DNA of 64,000 bases from SAR324 cluster bacterium (GTDB lineage: Bacteria > SAR324 > NAC60-12): the NCBI GenBank assembly GCA_015232315.1, contig JADFZZ010000005.1, forward strand, positions 62,001 through 126,000, given 5' to 3'. The translations under genes and the position numbers were made by a program. Below the pieces are notes generated by a model. The model had not been told where the DNA came from. It made no database searches and was given only the letters and a program-made list of their open reading frames with translations. How positions within the stretch are numbered: position 1 is the stretch's first letter; each line of letters begins with the position of its first letter. Of the stretch, positions 18,969 to 29,006 are shown one piece after another.

Positions 18969-19754
18969 TTGAATATTCTTGTTTTGATCAAGCAGGTAAT
19001 TGATGTTGAGTTAAGTATCCGTGTTAAAGATGGATCCATCGTTGAAGATGGTCTGCAATATGTAATCGGAGGATGGGACGAAATAGCTGTAGAAGCAGCG
19101 TTACAAATATCCGAATCTGCTGGTGGCGAAGTGACATTACTCACAATTGGTCCAGAACGCGCGGCTGAAGCATTGAGAAAAGGACTGGCGATGGGCGCCC
19201 ACCAGGCGATTCATATTAAGGATGACGCATTTAACGGATCCGATTCTTTTGTCTATGCCCAGGCAATAAAGAAAGCCATTAGTGGCAAATCATACGATCT
19301 GATTATTGCTGGAAAGCAGTCTCAAGATACAGATTCCGGATTAACTGGCGGCATGCTGGCTGAGTTTCTCGGATTGCCTCAAGTGACCAACGTTGCCAAA
19401 ATCGACAAAATCTCTTCAGACAAGCTTGAACTTCGCCGCACTGGTGATAACGGTCAGGAAGTTATTGAACTGACATTGCCTGCGGTGATCACAGTAAGTG
19501 ATAGTCTGTATGAGCCAAGGTTGGCATCGATGCGCGGAATTATGCAGGCCAGAAAAAAACCTTTAGAGGAACTGACTGCAGCGGCAATCGGTTTATCGGC
19601 TGGAGAGTGTGGAAAAGCTGGTGCCCAAACAATCGTTATCAGTTTTATGGAACCGGAGTCACGTAAGGAAGGCAAAAAATTTGAAGGTGATGAAGCTGAT
19701 ACTGTTAAACAGGTCGTGAATTTACTGGTCAATGAAGTAAAGATGTTTTCCTGA
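18969..19754 (+). CDS. etfB: Electron transfer flavoprotein beta subunit, TTG start
   Basis: EtfB pairs with EtfA to carry electrons from acyl-CoA or related dehydrogenases. The protein has about 261 residues, opens with MNILVLIKQVIDVE as is standard, and carries the family signature in the AGKQSQDTDSGLTGGMLAEFLG region (near 116-137) and an AMP-binding fold. The TTG start at 18969 sits five bases after TGGAGG (18958-18963); the ATG at 18957 overlaps that site and is unlikely. etfA and a membrane oxidoreductase follow, forming one electron-transfer operon. No dehydrogenase gene is adjacent, so the electron donor is unknown. Confidence 0.95.
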   Translation: MNILVLIKQVIDVELSIRVKDGSIVEDGLQYVIGGWDEIAVEAALQISESAGGEVTLLTIGPERAAEALRKGLAMGAHQAIHIKDDAFNGSDSFVYAQAIKKAISGKSYDLIIAGKQSQDTDSGLTGGMLAEFLGLPQVTNVAKIDKISSDKLELRRTGDNGQEVIELTLPAVITVSDSLYEPRLASMRGIMQARKKPLEELTAAAIGLSAGECGKAGAQTIVISFMEPESRKEGKKFEGDEADTVKQVVNLLVNEVKMFS

Positions 19755-19810
19755 AACCATTGTTGTTATAAAACAAACATTGCATAGCGGTTTATTTGGA
19801 GGTCAATATT

Positions 19811-20773
19811 ATGGCAAAAATATTAGTTGTTGCAGAAGTAAAAGGTGGCCAGGTTAAAAAACCTTCCCTGGAATTGCTATCGTTTGCAAAATCCAAAGGT
19901 TTGGAAGTTGATGCGGTAGTGATGGGTAGTGGTGTGGCAAAACTGGCAGACACACTTGCGGGTCAGGGAGCTAACAAAGTTTATGTGGCGGATGATGCGT
20001 CTTTAGCGTTATACAGCACATTGCCCTATACAAGTGCTGTTGTTGACGCAGTGAAACAATCTGGTGCTACACAAGTTTGGCTGACATCTTCAGAATCAGG
20101 AAAGGATCTAACGCCTCGTGTGGCTGCAAGATTAGGAGTTGGGGCTTTGCCTGATGTGAAAAAACTTGAAATCAATGGTGATGATGTTGTTGCGTATCGC
20201 CCTGCTATGGCAACAAAAGTGATCCAAAAGGTAACATTTTCCAAACCAGGAATACGTGTAATCAGTGTTCGAGGCGGGTCGTTTGATGTGGCTCCTGCTG
20301 AAAGTAAGGCAGCAACTGTTGTTAATTTGAGCATCCCTCAGGCAGACAACCGTGTTCGTGTTAAGGAAGTTGTGACTGAAAGTGGCGGCCAGGTTGAATT
20401 AACAGAGGCGAATGTGATTGTGTCTGTTGGCCGTGGCGTAAAAGGAACTGAAGGTGTTGAGTTTGTGAAACCTCTCTCCAGTCTGTTAGGTGCCGCATTT
20501 GGCGCATCACGAGCTGTTTGTGACGCAGGTTGGATGCCCCATTCAGCCCAGGTTGGCCAAACCGGTAAAGTAGTCGCTCCGTCTGTATATTTTGCGGTTG
20601 GAATTTCAGGAGCCATTCAACATCTTGCTGGTATGAGTGGATCCAAGGTCATTGTTGCGGTGAACAAAGATCCTGAAGCCCCAATTTTTAAAGTGGCTGA
20701 TTACGGTATCGTTGGAGATTTGTTCAAGGCTGTCCCTGTACTCATTGAAGAAATCAAAAAAGCTAAAGGATAA
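19811..20773 (+). CDS. etfA: Electron transfer flavoprotein alpha subunit
   Basis: EtfA binds FAD and completes the EtfAB heterodimer. The 320-residue protein starts at ATG 19811 (MAKILVVAEVKGGQ), eight bases after TGGAGG; an in-frame TTG at 19796 overlaps that site. The C-terminal FAD domain has the expected motifs: GRGVKG near 216, ASRAVCDAGWMP near 243, GKVVAPSVYFAVGISGAIQHLAG near 260-283, and the closing VNKDPEAPIFKVADYGIVGD. It is part of the etfBA-oxidoreductase operon. Confidence 0.96.
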   Translation: MAKILVVAEVKGGQVKKPSLELLSFAKSKGLEVDAVVMGSGVAKLADTLAGQGANKVYVADDASLALYSTLPYTSAVVDAVKQSGATQVWLTSSESGKDLTPRVAARLGVGALPDVKKLEINGDDVVAYRPAMATKVIQKVTFSKPGIRVISVRGGSFDVAPAESKAATVVNLSIPQADNRVRVKEVVTESGGQVELTEANVIVSVGRGVKGTEGVEFVKPLSSLLGAAFGASRAVCDAGWMPHSAQVGQTGKVVAPSVYFAVGISGAIQHLAGMSGSKVIVAVNKDPEAPIFKVADYGIVGDLFKAVPVLIEEIKKAKG

Positions 20774-20805
20774 TTAATTCAGCCAATTAAAACCATAGAG
20801 GGCCT

Positions 20806-22857
20806 ATGAATCCTGTTTTAATAAGTTTAATGCTGTTGTTGTCAGTAGCAGTAACTTTATATGCTATTTATATGAAGATGGCTGTGCTAAAAGCGGCTCA
20901 ACCTGAAAATCGTTTTGACCAGATTCCTTTAAGAATCAAAGAATTGGTGAAAATTGGTTTTGCTCAGCAACGATTGATTGGACGTAAACATGAGCGTTCC
21001 TCAGGAGCAATGCATACCTTCATTTTCTGGGGGTTTCTTGTTCTTGGAACACGATCATTGTCATTGCTAGGAGAAGGATTTGTTCATGGATTTCAGGATT
21101 ATATGCCCTTGCTTGGTTCTGATTGGCTATTAGGTTATGTCTATACTTTTATAAAGGATGTCTTTGAAGGTATTGTTTTTTTAATGATCCTTTTTGCTTT
21201 TTACCGAAGATTTATTTTAAGGCCTGCACGGTTGCATAATAGTTTCGAAGCAATTCTTGTTTTATGCTTTATCGGCAGTTTGATGATAACAGATCTCCTG
21301 TATGATGGAGCTAAATTCAATCTGATTCAGCATTATGGACAGCACAGCATCCATTACCTCCAAAGTCCAATATACGGAACAGAAGCTGACTGGGCCCCCG
21401 TTGCCCGTTTATTTGGTTCATTAATTTCCGGTTGGGGAGAAACCATCAATGCTGGAATTTACTTTTTCTCCTACTGGATCCATGTTGGAGTATTGCTGAT
21501 ATTTTTGCCATTTTTGCCTGGTTCAAAGCACATGCATGTGATCAGTGCATTGCCTAATGTTTTTTTCCGCTCTCTGGGCTATCCTCATACCCCTGTTAAA
21601 TTACTTGATTGTGAAGATGAATCGGCTTGGGAAAATCAATCGTTGGGAATGACCCGAATCGAGCAGTTGAGCTGGAAACAGGTACTCGATCTTTATACTT
21701 GTACGGAATGCGGACGTTGTAAGGATGTTTGCCCAACCTACGTAACGCATAAGCCATTAACACTCAAAGACATGAATGATAGCCTGAAACATCATCTTGT
21801 GGATGAAGCAGAACACATCGTGTCCCATGGGAAAAGCAGTGATGCAAAAGAGTTGGTCGGCGACGTGATTCATCCTGATACATTATGGGCCTGCACCACT
21901 TGCAGAGCTTGTGAGGAGGTTTGCCCTGTAATGATTGAGCATGTACCAAGAATCATTGCAATGAGACAGGCTCAAACATTGCTATTTGAAGCTCAACCTG
22001 CTGAGATCAACACAGCCTACAAGGGCCTCGAAAGAAACTATAATCCTTGGGGAATTGGTTATGACAAACGCGCAAAATGGGCTGAAGGTTTGGATATTCC
22101 CTTAATGTCTCAGACCAAAGCTGAAGATATTGATATCCTGATGTGGGTAGGTTGTGCAGGTTCATTTGATGACCGAAACCAGAAAATCGCCCAGGCTACC
22201 GCAAAATTACTGAAACATGCGGGGCTGAAATTTGCGATTCTGGGAAGCGAGGAAAAATGTACTGGTGACTTGGCACGACGCTCTGGCAATGAAATGCTGT
22301 ATCAAATGCTTGCTGGAGAAAACATTGAAGTATTGAATCAGTATAAGATCAAAAAAATCGTGACTTCTTGCCCTCACTGTTTAAATGCTTTGAAAAATGA
22401 ATACCCCCAGTTAGGTGGCACTTACGAAGTGTACCATCATTCTCAATTGATAGCACAATTGATCGAGGAGAAAAAACTGAAGGTTCAATTTCATATGAGT
22501 GAAAAAATAACATACCATGATCCCTGTTACCTGGGACGTTACAATCAGGAATATGACGCACCAAGAAACATTCTGAAAGCCGTAACAAAGGCAGCACCCA
22601 TTGAGATGAGACGCAGTCGGAATGAAAGTTTCTGTTGTGGTGCAGGGGGCGCACGTATGTGGTTGGAAGAAACAATTGGAACCCGAGTGAATGAAGAACG
22701 TGTAATGCAAGTTGCGGAAACTGGTGCGACAACTGTAGCTACTGGTTGTCCGTTTTGTATGACCATGATCAAAGATGGCATTGCCTCAACTGGACATGAG
22801 GAGAAAATAAATGTCCAGGATATCGCTGAGTTGGTACTTGCTTCTGTAGAAGAATAA
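20806..22857 (+). CDS. EtfAB:quinone oxidoreductase (membrane cytochrome b / iron-sulfur / CCG-domain protein)
   Basis: This 683-residue protein likely takes electrons from EtfAB and reduces (methyl)menaquinone, as known for EMO-type enzymes. The N-terminal 270 residues hold about five to six membrane helices with His residues resembling a nitrate-reductase-gamma-type cytochrome b. Two ferredoxin-like motifs follow, CTECGRCKDVCPT near 299 and CTTCRACEEVCPV near 363, each able to bind a 4Fe-4S cluster. Two CCG domains form the C-terminus (SCPHCLNALKNEYP and FCCGAGGARMW), as in heterodisulfide reductase HdrD. Its position 32 bases after etfA supports the electron partner. It differs from classical ETF:ubiquinone oxidoreductase, which is a FAD enzyme. 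Confidence 0.9.
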   Translation: MNPVLISLMLLLSVAVTLYAIYMKMAVLKAAQPENRFDQIPLRIKELVKIGFAQQRLIGRKHERSSGAMHTFIFWGFLVLGTRSLSLLGEGFVHGFQDYMPLLGSDWLLGYVYTFIKDVFEGIVFLMILFAFYRRFILRPARLHNSFEAILVLCFIGSLMITDLLYDGAKFNLIQHYGQHSIHYLQSPIYGTEADWAPVARLFGSLISGWGETINAGIYFFSYWIHVGVLLIFLPFLPGSKHMHVISALPNVFFRSLGYPHTPVKLLDCEDESAWENQSLGMTRIEQLSWKQVLDLYTCTECGRCKDVCPTYVTHKPLTLKDMNDSLKHHLVDEAEHIVSHGKSSDAKELVGDVIHPDTLWACTTCRACEEVCPVMIEHVPRIIAMRQAQTLLFEAQPAEINTAYKGLERNYNPWGIGYDKRAKWAEGLDIPLMSQTKAEDIDILMWVGCAGSFDDRNQKIAQATAKLLKHAGLKFAILGSEEKCTGDLARRSGNEMLYQMLAGENIEVLNQYKIKKIVTSCPHCLNALKNEYPQLGGTYEVYHHSQLIAQLIEEKKLKVQFHMSEKITYHDPCYLGRYNQEYDAPRNILKAVTKAAPIEMRRSRNESFCCGAGGARMWLEETIGTRVNEERVMQVAETGATTVATGCPFCMTMIKDGIASTGHEEKINVQDIAELVLASVEE

Positions 22858-22869
22858 TAGCTCCTCATT

Positions 22870-22937
22870 AAAGGGTCATTCAGGAAAAAACGAGTCCTAT
22901 TGGAGGTATCGAACAGATCTTCCGATGGGGACCCTTT
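22870..22937 (+). other. Potential long-range stem in the rimP leader / after the etf operon
   Basis: AAAGGGTC (22870-22877) is complementary to GACCCTTT (22930-22937), enclosing about 52 bases. A short palindrome GTGAAGT-G-ACTTCAC follows at 22984-22998. Either could belong to the etf operon end or to the leader of the rimP-nusA operon. No known riboswitch is recognised. Confidence 0.3.
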
Positions 22938-23025
22938 CATCAAATTCCTGCCGTGTTTCCCCCTGATCAGGATTATCCGTTGAGTGAAGTGACTTCACAA
23001 TTTTTGATACCTTTATTGAAAGTCT

Positions 23026-23493
23026 ATGTCCAAACTAGTCGATTCAGTTGAACAATTGATAAAACCAGCAATTGAACAGGCCGGTTTTGAACTAATCGAA
23101 ATTGAGTACAAAAAGGAAGGAAGTCAGTGGTTTCTCAGAATTTATATTGATCATCCTGAGGGTATCAGCCTGGATCATTGTGTTTCAGTGACTAGCATCT
23201 GCGGAAACCTGATGGATACGATGGATAGCATTCCAGATGAATATATTATGGAGGTTTCTTCGCCGGGGTTATTCCGTGTGTTGAACAAACCTTCTCATTA
23301 TGAAAGTGTGTCAGGACAAAGGATAAAAATTAAGCTTTTCCAGCCGATTGATGGGAAAAAACAATATTTAGGGAAATTGTTGTTTGTTGATGGGGATGGA
23401 GTCAAAATTCATGATGAACAAAGCGACAAAGATCTTGTTATTCCTTATCGTTGTATCTCCAGATCCAATCTGGAACCTGAATTAAAGTTCTAA
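23026..23493 (+). CDS. rimP: Ribosome maturation factor RimP
   Basis: RimP helps assemble the 30S subunit. The 155-residue protein has the family layout: an N-terminal alpha/beta domain (VEQLIKPAIEQAGFELIEIEYKKEG compressed in residues 8-32, then LRIYIDHPEGISLDHC) and a C-terminal SH3-like domain ending in VIPYRCISRSNLEP. The conserved YIMEVSSPGLFR motif is near 74-85. It is the first gene of the conserved translation/transcription operon, directly before nusA. Confidence 0.93.
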   Translation: MSKLVDSVEQLIKPAIEQAGFELIEIEYKKEGSQWFLRIYIDHPEGISLDHCVSVTSICGNLMDTMDSIPDEYIMEVSSPGLFRVLNKPSHYESVSGQRIKIKLFQPIDGKKQYLGKLLFVDGDGVKIHDEQSDKDLVIPYRCISRSNLEPELKF

Positions 23494-23518
23494 AAACATT
23501 TGATTAAAGAGGTTTGCT

Positions 23519-24673
23519 TTGAAAGACAATTTAATTGAAATCATTAATGATGTTTCAAAGGAAAAAGGTTTGGACCGTGATAAACTCATCCACTTGGTTG
23601 AGGAAGCAATTGTTCAGGCTGCGAAGAAAAAATTACCTTATCAAGTTATCGAAGGTCATCTGAATCCGAAAACTGGTCAAATTGAATTATTTCAGTATAA
23701 AGAAGTGGTTGATGACTTGGATGATCCAAACAATGAAATTTCACTGGAAGAAGCCTTGGAAATGGATCCCTCAGCCGTTTTGGGGGACGAAGTTGAATAT
23801 GAAATTGAAGAAAAAGAATTTTTAAGGATTGCACAATCTGCAAGACAGTTGATTTTCAAAAGAATCAAAGAAGCGGAACGAGAGAACATTGTTGAAACTT
23901 TTCTGAGTAAAAAAGGTGAAATTCTGACGGGAACTGTTGTTCGGACAGAATCGAACGGTCGGGTTGCCATTAATTTCATGAACAAAACAGAAGCTTATCT
24001 GTTTCCTAAAGAACAAATTCCTGGTGAAGTTTTTCGATATGGAGATCATATCCGTGTTTACTTAATGGATATCAACAATGATCCACAAAAAACATCTCAA
24101 CTCTCCATTTCAAGAACACATCCAGGACTGCTTATCAAACTTTTTGAAATGGAAGTTCCAGAAATTTTTGATGGTATAGTCAAAATAGTGACCGCTGCCA
24201 GAGAACCAGGAAAACGGGCCAAAATATCTGTTTATACGAATGATCCTGATGTAGATCCTGTCGGAGCGTGTGTTGGAATGAAAGGAAATCGGGTTCAAGT
24301 GATTGTCAATGAACTACAGGGAGAAAAAATTGACATCATCCGTTGGAGTGATGATTTAAACGAATATCTACAAAATGCGTTGAATCCAGCAGAAATCACT
24401 AAAATGGAAATGAAGGAAAACGGAGATATCAATGTATGGGTCGAAGCGGATCAATTATCTCTGGCCATTGGAAAGCAAGGACAAAATGTTCGCTTGGCAT
24501 CAAAACTTATTGGCAAAAAAATTAATGTATCGTCTGTGAATGACCATCAAGGAGCTTCGATTGAAGAACAACTAGCTTATGAACTGGTAAAGCAGAAGGA
24601 AATGAATGAGTTGGCTGCTGAGATGAAAAGTGAAGAAAAATTGTCAGAAATTTCTGCAGAATCAGGAAAATAA
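23519..24673 (+). CDS. nusA: Transcription elongation/termination factor NusA, TTG start
   Basis: NusA binds RNA polymerase and RNA, affecting pausing, termination and antitermination. The 384 residues comprise the polymerase-binding N-terminal domain, an S1 domain (GEILTGTVVRTESNGRVAI, near 130-150) and two KH domains (GACVGMKGNRVQVIVNEL near 249-266; LAIGKQGQNVRLASKL near 318-333). The C-terminal repeats of the E. coli protein are missing, as in many lineages. The TTG start lies six bases after AAAGAGG (23506-23512) and matches the usual N-terminus. Between nusA and infB the small genes seen in some operons are absent. Confidence 0.95.
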   Translation: MKDNLIEIINDVSKEKGLDRDKLIHLVEEAIVQAAKKKLPYQVIEGHLNPKTGQIELFQYKEVVDDLDDPNNEISLEEALEMDPSAVLGDEVEYEIEEKEFLRIAQSARQLIFKRIKEAERENIVETFLSKKGEILTGTVVRTESNGRVAINFMNKTEAYLFPKEQIPGEVFRYGDHIRVYLMDINNDPQKTSQLSISRTHPGLLIKLFEMEVPEIFDGIVKIVTAAREPGKRAKISVYTNDPDVDPVGACVGMKGNRVQVIVNELQGEKIDIIRWSDDLNEYLQNALNPAEITKMEMKENGDINVWVEADQLSLAIGKQGQNVRLASKLIGKKINVSSVNDHQGASIEEQLAYELVKQKEMNELAAEMKSEEKLSEISAESGK

Positions 24674-24752
24674 TATCCTGCATTTTTACTTAATTAAAGA
24701 TAGCAAATCGTTGATCAGACATGATTAACATCACATTTATGAGGAAAAGTTT

Positions 24753-27362
24753 ATGACAAAGATGAGAGTGTTTGAACTGGCTAAGGAACTTAATCTGCCA
24801 GCCAAACAGCTACTCCTGCGAATTCAGAAAATGGGGTATGACGTTTCAAGTAACTTTAACGTATTGTCTGAGGAACATATTCAGGAAATTCAGGACAGGT
24901 TACAAAAAAAATCACAGGCCTCCGGGGGCGCAACCACACCAACTTCAAGTGGGGGAAGGATTACATCTTCTCGTAGCAGTGAATCGTCAAACAGCGACAC
25001 TTTGGCAAAACATCCAAGAAGAATCAGAAAATCGTCACGTACTGATGAAGAATCTCATGAAACTGATTCTCAGAATACTGAGGAATTGCTGGGTGTGGCT
25101 GTTGAAACTAGTGAACCCTTCATCGAAGATACCACCACAAAAACAGAAGAACCGGTTTCTCCTACTGAATCGTCTGAAGCAATAGTTCCTGTTGAGAAAA
25201 ATCCTCCACCAGAGCAAGCGACGCCAGTTTCAGAACTATCCCCTGTAGACAATACTATTGAAATAGTTCAAGAAGTAGTTCAGCCTGAAACGATTTCTGT
25301 TAGCAAAATACAAGAAATCGATAGTACAAAATCCCTTGATGAACAGAAAAAAAAGAAACCTAAGGGAAAAACACTCATTGAAGAAGAATTATTAGACAAT
25401 GAACTTCTTGACAGTAAAAAGAACAAAATTCTTCCCAAAGAATTTAAAAAAGATAAAAAACCAGCATTTATTGATCCCAGAGCAAAAGACATACGCATTA
25501 AAACTTTTCAGGAAGAAGAAGAGTTTGTTGTAAGGCGTAAAGCAAACAAGTTTGATCGTAAGAGACAGAAGGAGGTTATCGAGCCTGAAGTCACCAAACA
25601 TGTTTTCAATCCAAGAAAAAAGAATGTTAAGGTTGGAAACAATATTGTGGTGTCTGAATTTGCGGGAATGATTGGTATTAAAGTTCAGGAAATCATAAAA
25701 AAACTTTTTTTAATGGGAATTCCAGCGACTATCAACCAGAGTATTCCCGGAGAAACAGCCGCTTTGATTGCCACCGAGTTTAACATTGATGTAGAAGTTG
25801 AAACGTTCAATCTGGAAGATGCCCTGGAAGATCCCTCACAGGAAAATTTGGTAGAATGTCCTCGAGCACCCATTGTTACAGTGATGGGACATGTGGATCA
25901 TGGGAAAACATCATTGCTTGATAAAATCAGATCCAGTCGCGTGACGCTGGGTGAAGCCGGCGGCATCACTCAACACATTGGAGCATATCACGTAGCCACA
26001 GAAGTTGGAAATATCACTTTTCTGGATACACCTGGACACGAGGCTTTCACAGCAATGCGGGCACGGGGAGCCAATGTTACAGATATTGTTATTCTTGTTG
26101 TTGCCGCGGATGATGGCGTTCAACCTCAAACAATTGAAGCCATTCATCATGCTCAAGCTGCTGAAGTACCAATCATTGTTGCTGTGAATAAGATTGATCG
26201 CCCGCAGGCTAATCCTGCAAGAATTCGGCAGGAATTGCTGGAACATGGCTTGATCGCTGAGGAATTAGGTGGAGAAACAATTTTTGTTCATGTCTCTGCA
26301 AAAAGCGGTGAAGGCATGGATCATCTACTGGAAATGATCCAGATTCAGGCGGAAGTCCTGGAACTGAAAGCACCAATAGATGGAGATGCACGAGGAATTA
26401 TTGTTGAATCAAAAGTCAGCAAGGGACGTGGTCCTGTTGGAACAGTGCTTGTTACATCCGGTACACTCAAGGTGGGTGATTATTTTGTGGTGGGGCAAAC
26501 CTTTGGCCGGATACGCGCAATGTTCAATGATCAGGGAAAATCACTGAAAAATGCAGTGCCGGCAATACCCGTTGAAATTGTCGGTTTTAATGAAGTGCCA
26601 GAAACCGGTGAAAAATTCTTTGTGTTAACCGACGAAAAAAGAACACGTCAAATTGCTGAGGAAAGGGCAAAGAAAACCAAGGAAAGTGTCGCCGTTCAAC
26701 AACAAAAAATGCATTTAGACACCTTGTTTAGCAAAATAGGTGCTGACGCACATGTTGAACTGAAAATCCTGATAAAAGCCGATGTTCAAGGCTCCTCTGA
26801 AGCTTTGCAAAGTTCCTTGAAACAATTGGGGAATGAGCATGTTTCGGTAAGATTTATTCACAGCGCGGTTGGAAGCATCACTGAAACAGATGTTGTCCTG
26901 GCCGCAGCTTCGGATGCCATTATCATTGGCTTCAATGTCCGGCCTGACAGTAAAGCCAGAGAAGTGATCTCCCGGGAAGGTGTTGATGTAAGGCTTTATA
27001 GTATTATCTATGATGCCATTGATGAGATCAAAGCCGCACTCGAAGGTTTACTAAAACCCATTATCCGGGAAGAAGTTATTGGTCATTGTGTTGTCAGAAA
27101 AGTATACACGCTTGCCAAACAGAATATTATTTTGGGATGCTATGTGACTGATGGAAAAGTGATCCGTGGTGCTCATGCAAGGTTGATTCGAAATAATATA
27201 ATTTTGCACGATGGAGCAATCAACTCGCTAAGACGTTTCAAGGATGAAGTGAAAGAAGTTCTGAATAATTATGAATGCGGTATGACCTTTTCCTATGAAG
27301 ACGTAAAAGAAGAAGATACTTTCGAAATCTATCAAAAAGTAGAAGAAGCCGCAAAATTATAG
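24753..27362 (+). CDS. infB: Translation initiation factor IF-2
   Basis: This GTPase places initiator tRNA on the ribosome. The 869-residue protein has an IF2 N-terminal helical domain ([18 protein letters not shown]), then a long low-complexity charged region with Thr, Glu, Lys and Pro (about 55-290). The conserved core follows: G1 [10 protein letters not shown] near 379, G3 DTPGHEAF, G4 NKID, then domains II-IV ending at [16 protein letters not shown]. Everything expected is present. The linker is variable across the family and of low complexity here. Confidence 0.97.
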   Translation: MTKMRVFELAKELNLPAKQLLLRIQKMGYDVSSNFNVLSEEHIQEIQDRLQKKSQASGGATTPTSSGGRITSSRSSESSNSDTLAKHPRRIRKSSRTDEESHETDSQNTEELLGVAVETSEPFIEDTTTKTEEPVSPTESSEAIVPVEKNPPPEQATPVSELSPVDNTIEIVQEVVQPETISVSKIQEIDSTKSLDEQKKKKPKGKTLIEEELLDNELLDSKKNKILPKEFKKDKKPAFIDPRAKDIRIKTFQEEEEFVVRRKANKFDRKRQKEVIEPEVTKHVFNPRKKNVKVGNNIVVSEFAGMIGIKVQEIIKKLFLMGIPATINQSIPGETAALIATEFNIDVEVETFNLEDALEDPSQENLVECPRAPIVTVMGHVDHGKTSLLDKIRSSRVTLGEAGGITQHIGAYHVATEVGNITFLDTPGHEAFTAMRARGANVTDIVILVVAADDGVQPQTIEAIHHAQAAEVPIIVAVNKIDRPQANPARIRQELLEHGLIAEELGGETIFVHVSAKSGEGMDHLLEMIQIQAEVLELKAPIDGDARGIIVESKVSKGRGPVGTVLVTSGTLKVGDYFVVGQTFGRIRAMFNDQGKSLKNAVPAIPVEIVGFNEVPETGEKFFVLTDEKRTRQIAEERAKKTKESVAVQQQKMHLDTLFSKIGADAHVELKILIKADVQGSSEALQSSLKQLGNEHVSVRFIHSAVGSITETDVVLAAASDAIIIGFNVRPDSKAREVISREGVDVRLYSIIYDAIDEIKAALEGLLKPIIREEVIGHCVVRKVYTLAKQNIILGCYVTDGKVIRGAHARLIRNNIILHDGAINSLRRFKDEVKEVLNNYECGMTFSYEDVKEEDTFEIYQKVEEAAKL

Positions 27363-27383
27363 TTCTGAGTTGAAAGGCCAATC

Positions 27384-27761
27384 ATGAGAAGTCATCGCGT
27401 TGGAAGTATGAGCGCTATGGTTCATAAAAAGCTTTCGGAAATATTATTTCGAAAAAGCAAAGATCCGCGTTTTCAGCGAGTGACCATCAGCAGAGTTGAA
27501 ATGGATATGGACAGCACTTATGCCAAAATCTATATTGCGATGTTTCCGCCCGAACATGTTGAGGATGTTGTTATATCCTTAAATAAAGCAGCAGGATTTT
27601 TCAGTTCTCATTTGGGAAAGACACTCCATACCAGACACACACCCAAACTGGTATTTGTTTATGACCATGGTTTTGATGATTCAATGCAAATTGATTCGAT
27701 CCTCAGGGAAAATCACTTGAATGACCAGGGAAAATCACAGGAAAATCAGGAGCAAGAATAG
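27384..27761 (+). CDS. rbfA: Ribosome-binding factor A
   Basis: RbfA is a KH-like 30S maturation and cold-adaptation factor. The 125-residue protein shows the typical N-terminus (RSHRVGSMSAMVHKKLSEIL), the TISRVEMDMDSTYAKIYI strand-helix segment and a short acidic tail (QGKSQENQEQE). It lies between infB and truB in the usual order, with only two bases before truB. Confidence 0.93.
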   Translation: MRSHRVGSMSAMVHKKLSEILFRKSKDPRFQRVTISRVEMDMDSTYAKIYIAMFPPEHVEDVVISLNKAAGFFSSHLGKTLHTRHTPKLVFVYDHGFDDSMQIDSILRENHLNDQGKSQENQEQE

Positions 27762-27763
27762 CT

Positions 27764-28648
27764 TTGCTGATTATTAATATTGATAAACCGGTAGGTTGGA
27801 CATCCACGGATGTTGTACGTTTTTCAAAAAAGCAATTGAATGAAAAAAAAGCAGGTCATTTAGGAACACTCGACCCGATGGCGAGTGGTGTATTGCCTGT
27901 TTTTTTAGGAAAATCAACTAAACTGATTCATTTGTTTGAAAATATTGGAAAAACATACGAGGCTACATTTCGTTTGGGTATCAGGACAGATACTTTTGAT
28001 GCTACAGGGATAACAGTAGAAGAAAAAGATCCTTCACACATAACACTTGAACAGTTGAAAACTGTTATCAAGAAATATGAGGGAATCAATGCGCAATTGA
28101 CCCCAATTTATTCAGCCGTCAAATTTCAAGGCGTTCCAGCATATCGGCTGGCTCGAGCTGGAAAAGAAGTTCACAGGAAACAGCGTCAAATCATCATTGA
28201 TGAATTAACACTTCTCGATACTGGTATGTTTCCAGAAATACGGTTACGAATACAGTGTTCTAAAGGAACATATATTCGTACTCTGGCAGATGATATGGGA
28301 CTGGATCTTGGTGTTGGTGCACATATGACACAATTGCGGAGAATCGCATGTGGCTCAGTGTTTACCATGGAAAATATCAGCAGTATTGACGCATTGCGTG
28401 ATAAACAAAATTTATTGCGGCTTGATCCGCTAGATCTTCTTTCTCATTTACCAACCTTGTCTGTAAATGAGGATGAAATCGCTTGTTTAAGTCATGGCCA
28501 AGCCATCTCTGCGCATGAAATCCAATCGGATCTCATGACAGAGAATCAACAGGTCAAGGTGATTGATAAAAATAAGCGTCTGGTTGCTATTGGATGTATC
28601 ACAATTAGTGAAGGCATAAAATTTAATCCTTTCAAAGTTTTCATATAG
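27764..28648 (+). CDS. truB: tRNA pseudouridine-55 synthase TruB, TTG start
   Basis: TruB makes pseudouridine 55 in the T-loop of tRNAs. The 294-residue protein begins [15 protein letters not shown] and carries the catalytic Asp in [16 protein letters not shown] (near 32-47), the [19 protein letters not shown] segment and [15 protein letters not shown] near 166-180. The C-terminal part resembles a short PUA-like domain. The start is TTG at 27764; AGGAG lies about ten bases upstream inside the end of rbfA, suggesting coupled translation. Confidence 0.94.
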   Translation: MLIINIDKPVGWTSTDVVRFSKKQLNEKKAGHLGTLDPMASGVLPVFLGKSTKLIHLFENIGKTYEATFRLGIRTDTFDATGITVEEKDPSHITLEQLKTVIKKYEGINAQLTPIYSAVKFQGVPAYRLARAGKEVHRKQRQIIIDELTLLDTGMFPEIRLRIQCSKGTYIRTLADDMGLDLGVGAHMTQLRRIACGSVFTMENISSIDALRDKQNLLRLDPLDLLSHLPTLSVNEDEIACLSHGQAISAHEIQSDLMTENQQVKVIDKNKRLVAIGCITISEGIKFNPFKVFI

Positions 28649-28655
28649 GAGCAAC

Positions 28656-28922
28656 ATGCTGACCAATGAAGAAAAAAAACTTATAGTTCAAAAATATGGC
28701 AAAGATGAAAAAGACACAGGCTCACCTGAAGTACAGATTGCTATCTTGACAGCCCGTATCAATTATTTGACAGGCCATTTTAAACAACAACCTAAAGATT
28801 TTGATTCAAGACGAGGCCTGCTCAAATTGGTTGGGCAGCGAAGAAGTTTGCTTGAATATCTGAAAAAAGGCAGTGTTGATCGTTACAGTACCCTGATTGA
28901 ACAATTAGGGATTCGTAAATAA
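28656..28922 (+). CDS. rpsO: 30S ribosomal protein S15
   Basis: S15 binds 16S rRNA early in 30S assembly. The 88-residue length is standard and the sequence is canonical: [21 protein letters not shown] near 22-42, then [20 protein letters not shown] near 53-72. It sits seven bases after truB and 84 bases before pnp. That gap can form a small hairpin (GCTGAT at 28963 with ATCAGC at 28977), possibly linked to transcript processing as in other rpsO-pnp units. Confidence 0.97.
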   Translation: MLTNEEKKLIVQKYGKDEKDTGSPEVQIAILTARINYLTGHFKQQPKDFDSRRGLLKLVGQRRSLLEYLKKGSVDRYSTLIEQLGIRK

Positions 28923-29006
28923 ACAGCACTGTGCGGTAATCTCCGTAAAGTGTTTTGGTTTTGCTGATAAGTCCGGATCAGCGTTTATCTCAAGGAGTAT
29001 GATTTC

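Noticed and set aside
28963-28982. Hairpin between rpsO and pnp as a terminator
   Set aside because: Only a 6-bp stem with no T-run, and the two genes are normally co-transcribed; at most a processing site.
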